A stretch of 64,000 nucleotides of DNA, from NCBI RefSeq assembly GCF_026262505.1, contig NC_067203.1, forward strand, positions 20,565,411-20,629,410. Direction: 5' to 3'. A program made the position numbers and the translations under genes. The DNA comes from Trichomonas vaginalis G3. Its lineage: Eukaryota; Parabasalia; Trichomonadida; Trichomonadidae. This document shows positions 49,876-60,710 of the stretch, one piece after another (position 1 is the stretch's first letter; each line of letters opens with the position of its first letter). The notes beneath the pieces were generated by a model, which was not told the DNA's origin, searched no databases, and saw only the letters and a program-made list of their open reading frames with translations.

Positions 49876-50349
49876 TTAAATAGCTTCAGGGTCTATTTCT
49901 TCAACCATTTCACTTCCTTCGTCAATGTCAATAGAAGCTTCTTCAACCTTTGGTAAGAATTTCTGTATAACATCTTTGTTCGTTATTGTCTTCAGAGATG
50001 AAGGATAATATTTCACATTTATTTCACCCTTCTTATATTCTTTCTGTTCGGAAAGATTCATAGCAATACTGAAGAAGTCAATATTAGAGTTCTTTATGAC
50101 AGTATAATGAGTATCTTTGACATTCACGAAGAAACTCTTTTGTTTCAAAACTACTGCTAACTCTTGTGAAGTATAACGTTTGCGGTCAATGACAATAGCT
50201 AATGGTCTGACATACTGACCAAACTTAGATTCTTTCACAAACTTCTTGTTAAAGATAACATTAACATTTGAAGCATTATTGAACTCATTCTTGATGGCAG
50301 TAGCGAGAGCATTGTATGAAAAGAACTTGCAATCTTGCATGTGTTTCAT
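49876..50349 (-). CDS. Maverick protein of unknown function (157 aa)
   Basis: Begins MKHMQDCKFFSYNALATAIK and ends in an acidic tail (SIDIDEGSEMVEEIDPEAI). Mixed alpha/beta, no catalytic motif I can name. Divergent from the polymerase gene, 92 bases away, so the two may share a promoter. Looks whole. Confidence 0.6.
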   Translation of the reverse strand: MKHMQDCKFFSYNALATAIKNEFNNASNVNVIFNKKFVKESKFGQYVRPLAIVIDRKRYTSQELAVVLKQKSFFVNVKDTHYTVIKNSNIDFFSIAMNLSEQKEYKKGEINVKYYPSSLKTITNKDVIQKFLPKVEEASIDIDEGSEMVEEIDPEAI

Positions 50350-50441
50350 TATAATAAAAATATTAAATTATTTTGAAAAATAACTTTAAAAAATCTAATC
50401 TAATTTTTTCAAAAAATATTTTTTTTTATTTCCTACTAAAG

Positions 50442-53400
50442 ATGTATCGGAAGTTGTCTAAGTTAGAACACTCGGAAATAAAACAACTTCTTACAGAAGC
50501 TAACATAGAAGTAGCAAAGCATTACGCAACAAACAAAAAAGCACTCGCTGACATCCTCAATGACTACAATGGTGAAATAACTTATGATAGAATTCATGAG
50601 TTCATAAAGCCGCAACGCGGCGAGGACGAAGTCCATGCAAGAGCATTTCCTTTAAATGACGTTGCTATTGACTTATATCATAGACGTTCAGTACCTCATG
50701 AAGTAAGAAGAGAAATGTTTGACATAACAAATGCGAACGTTGGTCATACTCGTAAAGCTCTTTCGCATGATGTTCGTCAAGAGATGTTTGACATAACAAA
50801 TGCAAACGTTGGTGAAACACGAAAGAGAGACGACACACTGAAACAACAGAGAAGAGAGATGTTTAAGAGCGCTATAGAACAAGTTCGCAAAGCTAACGAT
50901 GTCATTCGTTCCATTGACGACAAACCAAAAGAAGGTGAGAGATGGTTAAAGAAAGATGAAGAGAATAGGAAGAGAAATGTGAAGTCAGGCAATAGACTCA
51001 TTGACTTTAACATCGAAGCTTTAGATGAACCAAACAGAGACTACTTACACAAACATTTCGGTAAGGTTTTCATGAGACTCTTAGAGAAGATTAAAATAAA
51101 CTCCCAACAAAGATGGATGGTATGTTATAAACTTGGTGGAAAGTATGAATGTTCTACGTTAAACCTCAATAATATTGGAACATTACTACATCAGCTCTTG
51201 AAGGAGAACTTTATATCAGAGATAGAAGCAAATGCTGCAGGTATTGTTGAAATGCACTATGACTTCTTCTTGACAAACATAAAGAATCTTACTGAAATAA
51301 AGATGTATGATTTAACAGAATATGAAGGCTTAACGATGTCAGATGTAAAGAAAGGCAAACCAAAAAAGAGACCATATAGAGATGAAAGCACACTGACAGA
51401 AAGACAGAAAAGATTATTGAACAGACTTAAACAAACAGGAGATAAACAAGATATAGATGACTTCTGGAATGAAATCCTTGGTGAAAAGAAGTTTTATAAG
51501 AAGAGAAGCGGTCAGTTCTGGAAGTATCTTTGCACATTACCTATAAATCTTGAGCGCTACCAAATCTTCAATGAATTGAACAAAAGAACTGCAGCACTTA
51601 TGACAGAAGACAATTGTTTCGTTTATGCTTGCATTCAGGCTGAAGTAGATGAAGAAACTATTGACCACATGAGAGAAGTCATTCGTGTTAGAGACTTTCC
51701 TCAAAGTAAAGTACAAGAAATTTCTGACGCAACAGGTATAGCATTTAATGTTACCATTGGTTACTTCAATGACTCAAGACATAATGAAATAAAGAGATAC
51801 ATACCAAAAGAATGTGAAACTGCTCGAACTATTGACTTACTTCTTGTTGAAGACCACTACATGCTAAATGAAAGATTACCAATGACAACATATTTCATTC
51901 GAAAACTAATAGAAATCTTGAAGGAGTGTGGTGGAATGAACATTGAGAAACAGATGAAGATTTATACAAAGAGAGAGTAAATACATTAGTTCGCATGGAT
52001 AGAACTACACCGCTATGGGATGTTATGAAAACATTGTGGGAGTGCAAATATTTCGAACCTATTTCTTATGGAGAACTTTTCACATATACGACTGACTTAT
52101 ATAAACAGAACCTTGCACCATTTAAAGATTTGACATATGCTCCAAAGTATTGTGTACAACTGAAGAAGAAAGCCGAGTCAAAAGAAGTAAATAAAAATAA
52201 GTGCAAGTTCATTCCTGAGCACGTTTTCTTTGCTGACTTTGAGTGTAGTACGATGGCTTTCATAAAGCTTTTAACATCTGTTATGACAGTGAAGATGGTT
52301 CAGTGAGTGAAAGCATTTGGGGTCAGAACTGTGCAACAGAATTTTTGGAGCGACTTCCTGACAAGAGTTTAATATATTTCCATAACCTCAGTTATGATAT
52401 AAACTTCATCTTAAGACACATGACAGAAGTGAAAGGAACTCCCATCATTAAAGGTTCACGAACAATGCAAATAACTGGCTTATATAAAGGAAGGGCAATT
52501 ATTATAAAAGACTCTTACAGTGTTATAAATAAGAAACTTAAACTATTTCCTGCTATGTTTAACTTACAAACAGGACCGAAAGAAGTATTTCCATACAACT
52601 ACTACAGCAGTGTTTTGTTAGCAAATGACAACAGAACTGGTGTCATTTCTGAAGCATGTAAGTTTGTAAAAGATATTGAAACGTTCATGAAGAACATAGA
52701 TTCCATCAAAGGTTGCAGAATAGATGAGAACCACTTCGACTTAGAAAAATATAGCACGTTTTATTGCAAACAAGATGTAAGAATTTTAAGAGAAGGTTTT
52801 GTTAAGTTCCGCAATGACATATTGAATTTGATTTAAACGTTTATGACTACGTTAGTATTTGTTCAATTGCTAACAAATTATTTGAGAACAGAGTGTACTT
52901 CCCGAATGGAAATCTTTATGACCTCTCAAATAAACCAAGAGAATTTATTTCGAGATGCATTCAAGGTGGAAGATGTATGTTGTCAGATAACATGAAACAA
53001 AAGAGCAAAAAGAAACTCATTGCTGACTTCGACGCTGTTTCATTATATCCATCAGCTATAGCAAGATTGTATACTTTAGAAGGAATTCCAAAAGTATTGA
53101 AGGATGAGATGCTAAGCACAGAGTATCTCATGAGACATTTATTCGATGACGACCAAAAGGAACCCATTGGTGAAAAGTTTATGTCCGGCTTCTTTGTTCT
53201 CATTAAGATAACAGAGATTGGAATACATAGACACTTTCCTTTAATAGTTTGTGACCCTGAACTAAATCCAGAACTTAACGTTCCCAGAAGTTCAAACACT
53301 TGCTGTCTCATGTATGTTGACCATATAACATTACAAGACCTCATAAAATATCAAGGTGTCAAATGTGAAGTGTTGCAAGGATACTATTACGATGGAAACA

Positions 53401-54287
53401 GAGATATTAGAATAAGAGATGAAGTAAAGAAGTTGTTTGAGTTAAGGTTAAAGTATAAGAAAGAAGGAAATCCTTTGCAAGAAAATATAAAGCTCATTCT
53501 GAACAGTATTTATGGCAAAACTATTCTATCTCCTATTGAGTCAAAAATAACCATAGTAAATGACAAAGATGCTATAAGATATGCCATCAGAAACTACAAC
53601 CATATAGTGAAGTTCGAAGGTTTGGATGGTTCAGATAAAACTATTTTCAAGCTAACGAAAAGCATTTGCAGACACTTTAACTTCTGTCCACTTGGTGTTA
53701 ACATTCTATCTATGTCGAAGAGAATAATGTGTGAAGTATTCTGTACTGCTGAAGACTTAGGAATGGACATCTTTTATAGCGACACCGACAGTATGCATCT
53801 CTACAATGAAGATATCCCTCGTTTAGCTGAAGAGTTTGAGAAACGTTATGGAAGAGTTCTCATTGGTAAAAACCTTGGTCAGTTTCATAGTGACTTCGCA
53901 GAAATAACACCTGGAAAACAAAGTTTAGCATACAAGTCAATATTTTGTGGAAAGAAGACTTACATAGACTTACTCACGAATGATTTAAATGAAGTTGCAT
54001 TTCACTGCAGAATGAAAGGCGTGAAGCAAGATGTTATTGCTTTAACCGCTAATGAAATGTTTCCTGACTCTGTTCAGTGTTTCTATGATGAAGATAAAGG
54101 TTTAATGGTTCCGCAAGGAAAATTTGACAAAGACTCTGAGTTCAGTGTTATGAAGTTATATAAAGCACTTTATGACGGTCAAGAGATTGGATTTGACTTA
54201 TGTAAGTCATGTCAACCTTGCTTTGAAGAGAAGTTTAACTTCTCAATAACGACTAAAACAAGCTTTATTCGTAAGTTGAAGTTCTGA
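50442..54287 (+). pseudogene. Maverick protein-primed DNA polymerase B (broken)
   Basis: A region of about 1,280 codons starting MYRKLSKLEHSEIKQLL, after a T-rich leader. The N-terminal third is the long Maverick extension thought to carry the terminal-protein function. Exonuclease motifs (FFADFECST, YFHNLSYDINF, YCKQDVRILRE) are followed by the family B palm: ADFDAVSLYPSA, KLILNSIYGKT and YSDTDSMHL, and by a KG(V) motif. It replicates the element from its ends by protein priming, as in adenovirus and phi29. The region looks broken, with about two or three interruptions, so this copy is probably inactive. Confidence 0.9.
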
Positions 54288-54303
54288 GGTCATTTATTTT
54301 TGT

Positions 54304-54400
54304 CAGCAATGAGGTCATGAATGAGGTCATGAATGAGGTCATGAATGAGGTCATGAATGAGGTCATTTATTTTTGTCAGCAATGAGGTCATTCGTGATAA
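54304..54400 (+). repeat. 12-bp tandem repeats (ATGAATGAGGTC type)
   Basis: About four to five copies of ATGAATGAGGTC flanked on both sides by TTTATTTTTGTCAGCAATGAGGTC. Lies between converging genes after the polymerase region. Confidence 0.88.
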
Positions 54401-54420
54401 AAATAAAGCTAGTGTAGATT

Positions 54421-54873
54421 TTACAATACAGCCATTGTAGAATTTAAGAGTTGTGCTTCAATGTAGAGACAGTCCTTATGGTCTGGAGGTAAGAACACTG
54501 GGCAGTTATGGTCATGAGTGGAGAACATGTCTATCCAAAACTCACGATTGAAGCCAGTTAATTTATAGTATTTAGGGTTAGGAAGTGGTGAAGTTCTTGT
54601 ATGACCAATGAACTCATTTTCAACTCCCTTACTTAAGTTTGAATATAATATAGCTTGCTTTCTATCCCAAATGCCAGGTGTTACAATCTTTGAAAATTCA
54701 TTTTTCCTCGGAAGCATTGCATCATAATTGAAAACATTCTTGAAATCATCACTTGGTTCAGAGATTTGAAATCTTATACGTAATGGATTTTCTTTCTTTT
54801 TAGCGACTTCATTGAATGGTGAGAATACAACAAACTGACAGTCATGTTCCATCTTCATTTTCATTAAATTCAT
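54421..54873 (-). CDS. Maverick protein, possible capsid-associated (150 aa)
   Basis: Reads MNLMKMKMEHDCQFVVFSPF and on to MLPRKNEFSKIVTPGIW, KYYKLTGFNREFWIDMF. Overlaps the gene to its right by about 30 bases in another frame. No firm family. Confidence 0.5.
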   Translation of the reverse strand: MNLMKMKMEHDCQFVVFSPFNEVAKKKENPLRIRFQISEPSDDFKNVFNYDAMLPRKNEFSKIVTPGIWDRKQAILYSNLSKGVENEFIGHTRTSPLPNPKYYKLTGFNREFWIDMFSTHDHNCPVFLPPDHKDCLYIEAQLLNSTMAVL

Positions 54874-55276
54874 AATGAAAGTCTATAAGTTGTGGCTGAC
54901 TACCTTCTTCTTTCAGTTGTGCAAGAAACTCACGTAAAGGCTGTAAAGTTTGTACTTCAATGTTGAACTTTTTCTCGAACATATCATTAAATGAAATCAT
55001 ACATTGTTGCAATGTTGTATCGTCTTTAAAGTATTTGTATATGTGAATGTTTTGGGCGCTTAAAGACTGTTCGTCATTTTCTATCTCGACTTGAAGTATA
55101 AAGTCAACCTTTCTGAAAGCACGTGTTATATACATAGATGTTATGCCAATGTACTTCTCTTCATTTATGTTCACAATCCAGTCTGTTGGAAACTTAAACG
55201 TTACTCTGTTCCCCTTTATTTTGACGTCAGGGTTTTCACTACTGAACGCAACAGATAAAGGTATTTGTCTATACAT
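54842..55276 (-). CDS. Maverick protein, possible capsid-associated (144 aa)
   Basis: Beta-rich N-terminus (VKIKGNRVTFKFPTDWIVNI) resembling the YEYPRHWVEYV segment of the capsid-type protein at 38.6-39.5 kb, then a helical part. Possibly one of several related minor capsid proteins. Same direction as its neighbours. Confidence 0.5.
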   Translation of the reverse strand: MYRQIPLSVAFSSENPDVKIKGNRVTFKFPTDWIVNINEEKYIGITSMYITRAFRKVDFILQVEIENDEQSLSAQNIHIYKYFKDDTTLQQCMISFNDMFEKKFNIEVQTLQPLREFLAQLKEEGSQPQLIDFHYEFNENEDGT

Positions 55277-55300
55277 TTAATTCTGATAAAAATAAACCAT

Positions 55301-55561
55301 TTACTCTTTCTTTGCTTCAGCTTCTTTAGCTTTTGCTTCAGCTTCTTCTCTAGCTTTCTTCGCCAGCAAACGTGGGTTCTTCTGTCTTCCAGCAGCTAAT
55401 GCAGCAAGTTGTTTTTCACTAAGTTTTCTCTTTGGTCTCTCTGGATTTTGTTCTTGTTTTTGTTCCTTCAGTTCGGATAAAATTTGCTCACGAATTTCTT
55501 TCTTCAATGCTTCAACATCTATGACCCCTTGGGTCTTGTCCGTAGGGCTTGTCTGAGTCAT
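55301..55561 (-). CDS. Maverick small basic/coiled protein
   Basis: 86 residues from ATG 55,561 (MTQTSPTDKTQGVIDVEAL). Helical with a basic, Ala-rich end (PKRKLSEKQLAALAAGRQKN, then Ala/Lys/Glu repeats). A DNA-associated or scaffold role is possible but unproven. Confidence 0.55.
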   Translation of the reverse strand: MTQTSPTDKTQGVIDVEALKKEIREQILSELKEQKQEQNPERPKRKLSEKQLAALAAGRQKNPRLLAKKAREEAEAKAKEAEAKKE

Positions 55562-55606
55562 TTGACTGCAGATAAAAAACAAAATTAAAACTTTAACCGA
55601 TGTAAA

Positions 55607-55789
55607 ATGAGCTTGTCAAAATCAGAGCGAGAGTCTATTATATTAAATGACGCAAGAGGAATACAACATCCTTTCTATTACGTAAGTCAGAGTAAAGATG
55701 GTAAAATATACGTAAGAAAAAGAAAGGTTCCATTAGCGAATGCAGAGAGCGACAACATTAAGGTGTATGGCAAGGGTGAAGCCCATTAA
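55607..55789 (+). CDS. Maverick small basic protein (60 aa)
   Basis: MSLSKSERESIILNDARGIQ with a KIYVRKRKVPLAN segment. The related segment GRVQFRKIKQPLDK occurs in the small protein at 58,143-58,349, suggesting a duplicated minor protein family. Overlaps the next frame. Confidence 0.5.
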   Translation: MSLSKSERESIILNDARGIQHPFYYVSQSKDGKIYVRKRKVPLANAESDNIKVYGKGEAH

Positions 55790-56030
55790 GCCTTCTATTC
55801 AAACTGAAAAGTCAATAGAACCAGAAGAAAAGAAGCCAGATGTACTTTCAATAACGAACCAAGAGCTTATTGCAAAGTTCGTGAATTTCATTGAAAAACA
55901 AACCGAGTCAAAGAACCCTGACCCACCAGTGAAAGAAGTTGAGACAAAAGAGAATGTACAGTTCATTGAAAATGTCAAGAAACAACTTCCACCACGAATG
56001 CCAAGAAGAAGAGTGAGAATAATGAAGTAA
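55767..56030 (+). CDS. Maverick small protein (87 aa)
   Basis: From ATG 55,767 (MARVKPIKPSIQTEKSIEPE), hydrophilic with a Pro/Arg-rich basic C-terminus (PPRMPRRRVRIMK). Overlaps the preceding gene by 23 bases in another frame. Function unknown. Confidence 0.5.
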   Translation: MARVKPIKPSIQTEKSIEPEEKKPDVLSITNQELIAKFVNFIEKQTESKNPDPPVKEVETKENVQFIENVKKQLPPRMPRRRVRIMK

Positions 56031-56057
56031 ATAGATATTTTTATCTGAAGTAAATAC

Positions 56058-57481
56058 ATGCAGAACGAACAGCTAAACGAATTTACTCCAGCAGAGCATA
56101 TTCATCAGATTCGCTCATATTTCGATATCATAGACAATGCAGTTCAAATTGGTGACACTAATAGAAAATATTCTGACGCAAAGATTCCATCACAACCTGG
56201 AACTGCTAAAGATAACACATGGGTAACATTCAATCTCTCACCTCCTGGTGAAAATATGTTGGACCTTTACAATACATTCATTACGTATAAAATGGAAGGT
56301 CAATTTATTGTAGATAAAGAAATTGGTTCAGGTTCCAATAAAACAAACCCACCAGGATTTTGGATTGGTTTCGATGACGCTTTCTATGCAGTTGCTGGAT
56401 ATCAAATCCTTGCAAATGGTCGTATCGTATATTCTCAAGACAACGCAAGAGAAGAAGCATATATAACTTCAAACTCACAAACTACCGAACAAATAAAGAA
56501 AGTAGATGTTTTCTCAAAGACTCGACATGAAGATGTATGGAGTCATTCGGGAACATGCAGAACAGGACAAATTGTTAGTGGTCCAATTACAGCAGGAAAA
56601 TCATTTGATTTTAAGCTTCGTTTAAGAATTCCTGTTAGAAGATTCCTTCCATTAGAAGCTATTCGATTTATTCCAGCTTTTGCAGGAAACATTCAGCTTA
56701 AAGTAAAGTTCAGTAGCGACGCCTTACAATGCACATCTATATCTGTAAATGATATCATTGCTTTCAATCCAACTCTTAAAGTTGCATTTGCTTCAGATTC
56801 AAATCCACCGACAAATAAATTTGTTCCATGGAATGAACCATTCACTATGATAACGAAGGCAGTAGAAGCTAGTGGAACAGTTACTATTACAACTGTAACC
56901 CAGCAACTATTTCGAACAAAGATGGATTTTAATGAATGTTTCATTCATCCAAAGTCATTCTCTTTAGACCCTAACATTTATACAGAACTTGTAGAACATT
57001 ATACAAACGAGGCTTTATGTTTTCCTGTTAAAGTTATGATTGGATTCCTATGGACGGTTCATTCTCAAAGAATACAGATAGTTCAAGTGCAACATTTACA
57101 GCAGCTTATACGCCTATTAATGTTAAAAGTATTTGGGCACTATTTAGAAAGAAAGACAACTATTATGTTAATTTTGAGAACCCTAAGTTTAAATATCTTC
57201 AGCTTTCCATGGGAGCTTATGGAATATGCCTGCAGAACCTGAAAAATCATATGGACCTGTATTTTATGAAATGGTTGCGAACGCCTTGCAATACAAACAA
57301 TGATATGATAGGATTTAATGAAGATGTTATGAGGTCATTGGTGGATGATGGTAGTGTGGAACATAAATGGGATAGCTATGACAACACACATTTCTTATGT
57401 GGTTTTCCAACAGAAGTGGACTTTTGCTTCCAGCAAGGTCAAACATCTACTGCTCCAATAACATACAAATTGTCTGTTTAA
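56058..57481 (+). pseudogene. Maverick major capsid protein (double jelly-roll type, broken)
   Basis: The region encodes a beta-rich protein of about 475 codons with the N-terminal pattern of Polinton major capsid proteins (MQNEQLNEFTPAEHIHQIRS, WVTFNLSPPGENMLDLYNTF, AGYQILANGRIVYSQ, KLRLRIPVRRFLPLEAIRFI). It lies near the right end, away from the ATPase, and would build the icosahedral shell. Looks broken, about one interruption. Confidence 0.75.
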
Positions 57482-57655
57482 AGGACCTATTGAACTAGCA
57501 ACTGAAAACGTACCAAAGCCACTTATTGGATTTATGAGGGATTGTTGCTTTGCCATCAGTGCGTCAGGCATACCAATAATAAGATTGATGACTATAACTT
57601 AGCTACGGACGACAGTGAGGAATAAAGGATGAACGTTTATTTTTAAAGCTTATAA
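57482..57655. other. Short non-coding gap in Maverick 1
   Basis: 174 bases after the capsid region, with traces of coding-like sequence but no frame I can support. Confidence 0.4.
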
Positions 57656-58096
57656 ATGAGTTCTTCATCAAGCTCTCGTGAACCTTCACCATCTATGAAA
57701 CAAACTTTACCAAACGATTATGGAGCACCTATTGAATATTTCTTACGAGCTGCACAATGGCAAAGAGCAGTCTCACCAAGGTTAGGTGTTCCACCAGCTC
57801 CTGTCAAAAATAGCATTTGGTCAAGTCCTTATATAAGATATGGTCTCCCACTAGGTTTGCTAGCTACAGCAGGAGCAGTTATGATGTTGAAAAGAAATAA
57901 AGCAAATGTTGTAAATAATACTGAAGTAGCTGAAGTTAAACAAACTCCAACACCTTCACAAGCAAAACCTTCAATGACTCCTGAACCTATGGAAGTACAA
58001 ACTCCTGTTCAAAAGTCAACTCCTAAACCGACTCCAACATTTAAACCAGAACCTACTCCTCAAATAAATCGTAAAACTCCTGCGTTTCCTTACTGA
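57656..58096 (+). CDS. Maverick single-pass membrane protein with Pro/Thr-rich tail
   Basis: 146 residues: Ser-rich start, helical part (APIEYFLRAAQWQRAVSPRL), one membrane segment (about 61-80, GLPLGLLATAGAVMMLK) and a Pro/Thr/Gln-rich tail (TPTPSQAKPSMTPEPMEVQT). A virion membrane or spike-associated protein would fit. Looks whole. Confidence 0.6.
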   Translation: MSSSSSSREPSPSMKQTLPNDYGAPIEYFLRAAQWQRAVSPRLGVPPAPVKNSIWSSPYIRYGLPLGLLATAGAVMMLKRNKANVVNNTEVAEVKQTPTPSQAKPSMTPEPMEVQTPVQKSTPKPTPTFKPEPTPQINRKTPAFPY

Positions 58097-58142
58097 AAAA
58101 TAACGTTATTTTATTTAATATTAAAATTTTTATTTGATTGAA

Positions 58143-58349
58143 ATGACAAATAAAGTCACTGAAGCAATGAAACAAAAGTTTTTGGTAGAATACATTAAAT
58201 CAGGAACTATTCCAGAAGGTTTTTACATTCATACTATGAAGGATGGTAGAGTTCAGTTTAGAAAGATAAAGCAACCATTAGATAAAGAAGGAATTTTGAG
58301 AAAGATTAAACTTCATGAGGACAACATTGCTGAACTTAGAAGAAGTTAG
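58143..58349 (+). CDS. Maverick small basic protein (68 aa)
   Basis: From ATG 58,143 (MTNKVTEAMKQKFLVEYIKS). Contains FYIHTMKDGRVQFRKIKQPL, matching the layout of the protein at 55,607-55,789. Just inside the right TIR. Confidence 0.5.
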   Translation: MTNKVTEAMKQKFLVEYIKSGTIPEGFYIHTMKDGRVQFRKIKQPLDKEGILRKIKLHEDNIAELRRS

Positions 58350-58419
58350 AAGAGTTGGAGAAAGGAAGAGAGTTATAAAGCAATGAATTCAACAGGGTGA
58401 AAAAAGAGGTGAAAAAAGA

Positions 58420-58433
58420 GGTGAGATCTCACC
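58420..58433. repeat. Palindrome module GGTGAGATCTCACC, site 5
   Basis: Right-TIR counterpart of site 1, plus orientation, about 110 bases before the TIR gene. Confidence 0.85.
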
Positions 58434-58544
58434 ACTTCACCTAAATTTATTTTTGTGCTATGTTTTCATACGTGTGAGGGTGGTGATATCATTAATTTTT
58501 AAGTTTATTTTTTTATTTTACTGAAAATTTTTATTTGGATGTAA

Positions 58545-58829
58545 ATGACAGAACAAAAGCAACTCATTCGAATTCCACAGTATAACAAACATACATTTAA
58601 ACATTTATTCTTCCTTCCTGAGCATAACATGTTCTTTCAAATACATCCGAGACCAGTTGACTTTTCATTGACTGTGTATAAAGATAGAAATAGTTATATC
58701 ATTAAACCATACGATGACGAAGGTAAGTTATGTAAATTGTACGTTAAGAAGTTAGAGAAAGTTTATGGCTTCAAGTATGACTACAATAGGGTTAACACTG
58801 ATGATGAAGATATTGAGGAAAATTTATGA
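58545..58829 (+). CDS. Maverick TIR-encoded 94-aa protein, right copy
   Basis: Identical in predicted protein to the left copy at 37,448-37,732, as expected from a recent TIR pair. Confidence 0.75.
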   Translation: MTEQKQLIRIPQYNKHTFKHLFFLPEHNMFFQIHPRPVDFSLTVYKDRNSYIIKPYDDEGKLCKLYVKKLEKVYGFKYDYNRVNTDDEDIEENL

Positions 58830-59084
58830 GAACATTAGTGAAGTCGTTAGTGAGAACGATAGTGAGAACGTTTATTTTTTACATTAGTGAGTTCGTTAGT
58901 GAAGTGGTTGGCGGCTTTGTAAAGTGTCAAATTCACAAGTATTGGGTAAGGTGGAACGCAGTGCCGCCGTACCCATGACTTGTATACTAACTTAGTTCTT
59001 TATTTTTAAAAATCTTATTTGGTGGTTACTCTCAATTTTCTCAATTTTCTGAGCAATGAATTTACTTTTTTATATCAAATTTTA

Positions 59085-59858
59085 ATGAATATCAAATCTT
59101 ATAAACAAGATGTTGAAAATATTGATATTGGTGATTGTGTCTCCAAGATACCATTTCCTGTTGACAAAATAGATGCATTTGACGAAAATATTCATATTTT
59201 TACCCGGATTGTTATTTATTACGACTTTAAAATTTTAGCATTAGAATCCGATGATACATATCTATGTTATTTTCAATGGCAAAACAAATCAACACATAAT
59301 AAACAAAAGAAAATAGGTACATTATTGTATTCATTAATGAATAACGAAATTTCACTAGTAGACTTTATAATGCAAGATCAACAGTTCTCTCTTAACCGTT
59401 ACATATGGTGGTGTCTAGACCAAAGCGTTCCAGAATTCTTCAATCAGATACTTTTCATTGTTTTTACGCATTTCGATCAAGATTTTATCTTTTATAGCGG
59501 TCTTTTTTCAAATATTATTGATAATTATAATGATTACAATTCTAGCAAGAAAAATTTTTTCGTTCAGATAATTTGCTATTGTATCTTAAATTTCGAATTT
59601 TCACAGAACGATCAACAAATAATGTACCACTTTTTATTGGAGGAAGGACTACTTGAATCATTTAATAATAACAGTCTAAGATTTAAAATTGATTTATTGT
59701 TGGCTCTTGAAAAATGCTATTGCATATTCGGAAAGTATGATTTTATGCATGACAAAATTGAATTAATAGATTTATCATATGAGAGCCAATTATTCGAAGA
59801 AAATTGCCCAAATTTCTTAGAATACTTGATTGAATTAACAGATGAGGATGGTTCATAG
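59085..59858 (+). CDS. Host hypothetical protein between the two Mavericks
   Basis: 257 residues from the first ATG (MNIKSYKQDVENIDIGDCVS). Rich in Phe, Tyr, Asp and Asn, helical in the second half (FFVQIICYCILNFEF, KIDLLLALEKCYCIFGKY), ending in an acidic LTDEDGS. Layout recalls trichomonad armadillo-type hypothetical proteins, but I do not recognise the family. It starts only 92 bases from the end of Maverick 1 and its upstream region is now the element, so its original promoter is at most that long. Not part of either element: it lies outside the TIRs and target duplication. Confidence 0.75.
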   Translation: MNIKSYKQDVENIDIGDCVSKIPFPVDKIDAFDENIHIFTRIVIYYDFKILALESDDTYLCYFQWQNKSTHNKQKKIGTLLYSLMNNEISLVDFIMQDQQFSLNRYIWWCLDQSVPEFFNQILFIVFTHFDQDFIFYSGLFSNIIDNYNDYNSSKKNFFVQIICYCILNFEFSQNDQQIMYHFLLEEGLLESFNNNSLRFKIDLLLALEKCYCIFGKYDFMHDKIELIDLSYESQLFEENCPNFLEYLIELTDEDGS

Positions 59859-60086
59859 AAGTTTATATGAGGATTTACTTTGAATAAATATAATTTTAAT
59901 GAATTAAAAATTAATTTTATATATTTGGCTATTGTTATTATTTTTAGAGTATATGAGTTGGGGCAAAGTGAAACAAATTTTTGACATAAAAGAAAGTCTT
60001 TGAAGAGAGTTAAAGAGAAATTTTTAAAAGATTAAAAAAATAGCATATATAAAATTTAAGGATTTGATATGGTAAGGAGATATTAT
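59859..60086. other. Spacer before Maverick 2
   Basis: 228 AT-rich bases between the host gene and the second element; nothing else seen. Confidence 0.5.
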
Positions 60087-60328
60087 AGTTAGTAAACATA
60101 TCAAGGGTATGGTGGCACTGCCTTCCATCTTACCCATTATATGTGAATTTGACACTTTACAAAACCGTTAACGTATATTTTACAACACAAACGACAACAC
60201 TAACTTAACCTTAAATATTTACAAAGCCGCCACCCACTTCACCTCACTAACGTTTTCACTAACGAACTCACTAATGTAAAAAATAAACGTTCTCACTATC
60301 GTTCTCACTAACGACTTCACTAATGTTC

Positions 60329-60613
60329 TCATAAATTTTCCTCAATATCTTCATCATCAGTGTTAACCCTATTGTAGTCATACTTGAAGCCATAAACTTT
60401 CTCTAACTTCTTAACGTACAATTTACATAACTTACCTTCGTCATCGTATGGTTTAATGATATAACTATTTCTATCTTTATACACAGTCAATGAAAAGTCA
60501 ACTGGTCTCGGATGTATTTGAAAGAACATGTTATGCTCAGGAAGGAAGAATAAATGTTTAAATGTATGTTTGTTATATTTTTCGATTTGTATGAGTTGCT
60601 TTTGTTCTGTCAT
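60329..60613 (-). CDS. Maverick 2 TIR-encoded 94-aa protein
   Basis: Differs from the Maverick 1 copies at only a few residues near the start (LIQIEKYNK against LIRIPQYNK). Function unknown. Confidence 0.72.
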   Translation of the reverse strand: MTEQKQLIQIEKYNKHTFKHLFFLPEHNMFFQIHPRPVDFSLTVYKDRNSYIIKPYDDEGKLCKLYVKKLEKVYGFKYDYNRVNTDDEDIEENL

Positions 60614-60710
60614 TTATAAAAAAATAAAATAAAAAATAAACTTAAAAATTAATGATATCACCACTCCCACACGTATGAAAACATAGCACAAAAATAAATT
60701 TAGGTGAAGT

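Larger units (their letters stand above)
37285..58992 (+). mobile_element. Maverick/Polinton element 1 (Trichomonas type), whole ends, broken genes
   Basis: 21.7 kb. Termini start AGTTAGTATAC and are bordered by a 5-bp duplication TAGTT (37,280-37,284 and 58,993-58,997). Terminal inverted repeats are about 620 bp. Parts in order: TIR gene, Ala/Gly-rich protein, small protein, capsid-type protein, packaging ATPase, unknown genes, penton-like protein, fibre, integrase, unknown, two KilA-N proteins, unknown, DNA polymerase B, capsid-type proteins, basic protein, small proteins, major capsid protein, membrane protein, small protein, TIR gene. Mavericks self-replicate with a protein-primed polymerase and integrate with a retroviral-like integrase. 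The near-identical TIRs and exact target duplication imply a recent insertion; about ten breaks are spread over its genes, so it looks inactive. Confidence 0.93.
58362..58992 (-). repeat. Right terminal inverted repeat of Maverick 1
   Basis: Inverted partner of 37,285-37,903, about 12 bp longer because of one extra GAGGTGAAAAAA unit. Ends ...GTATACTAACT, followed by the TAGTT target duplication. Confidence 0.92.
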
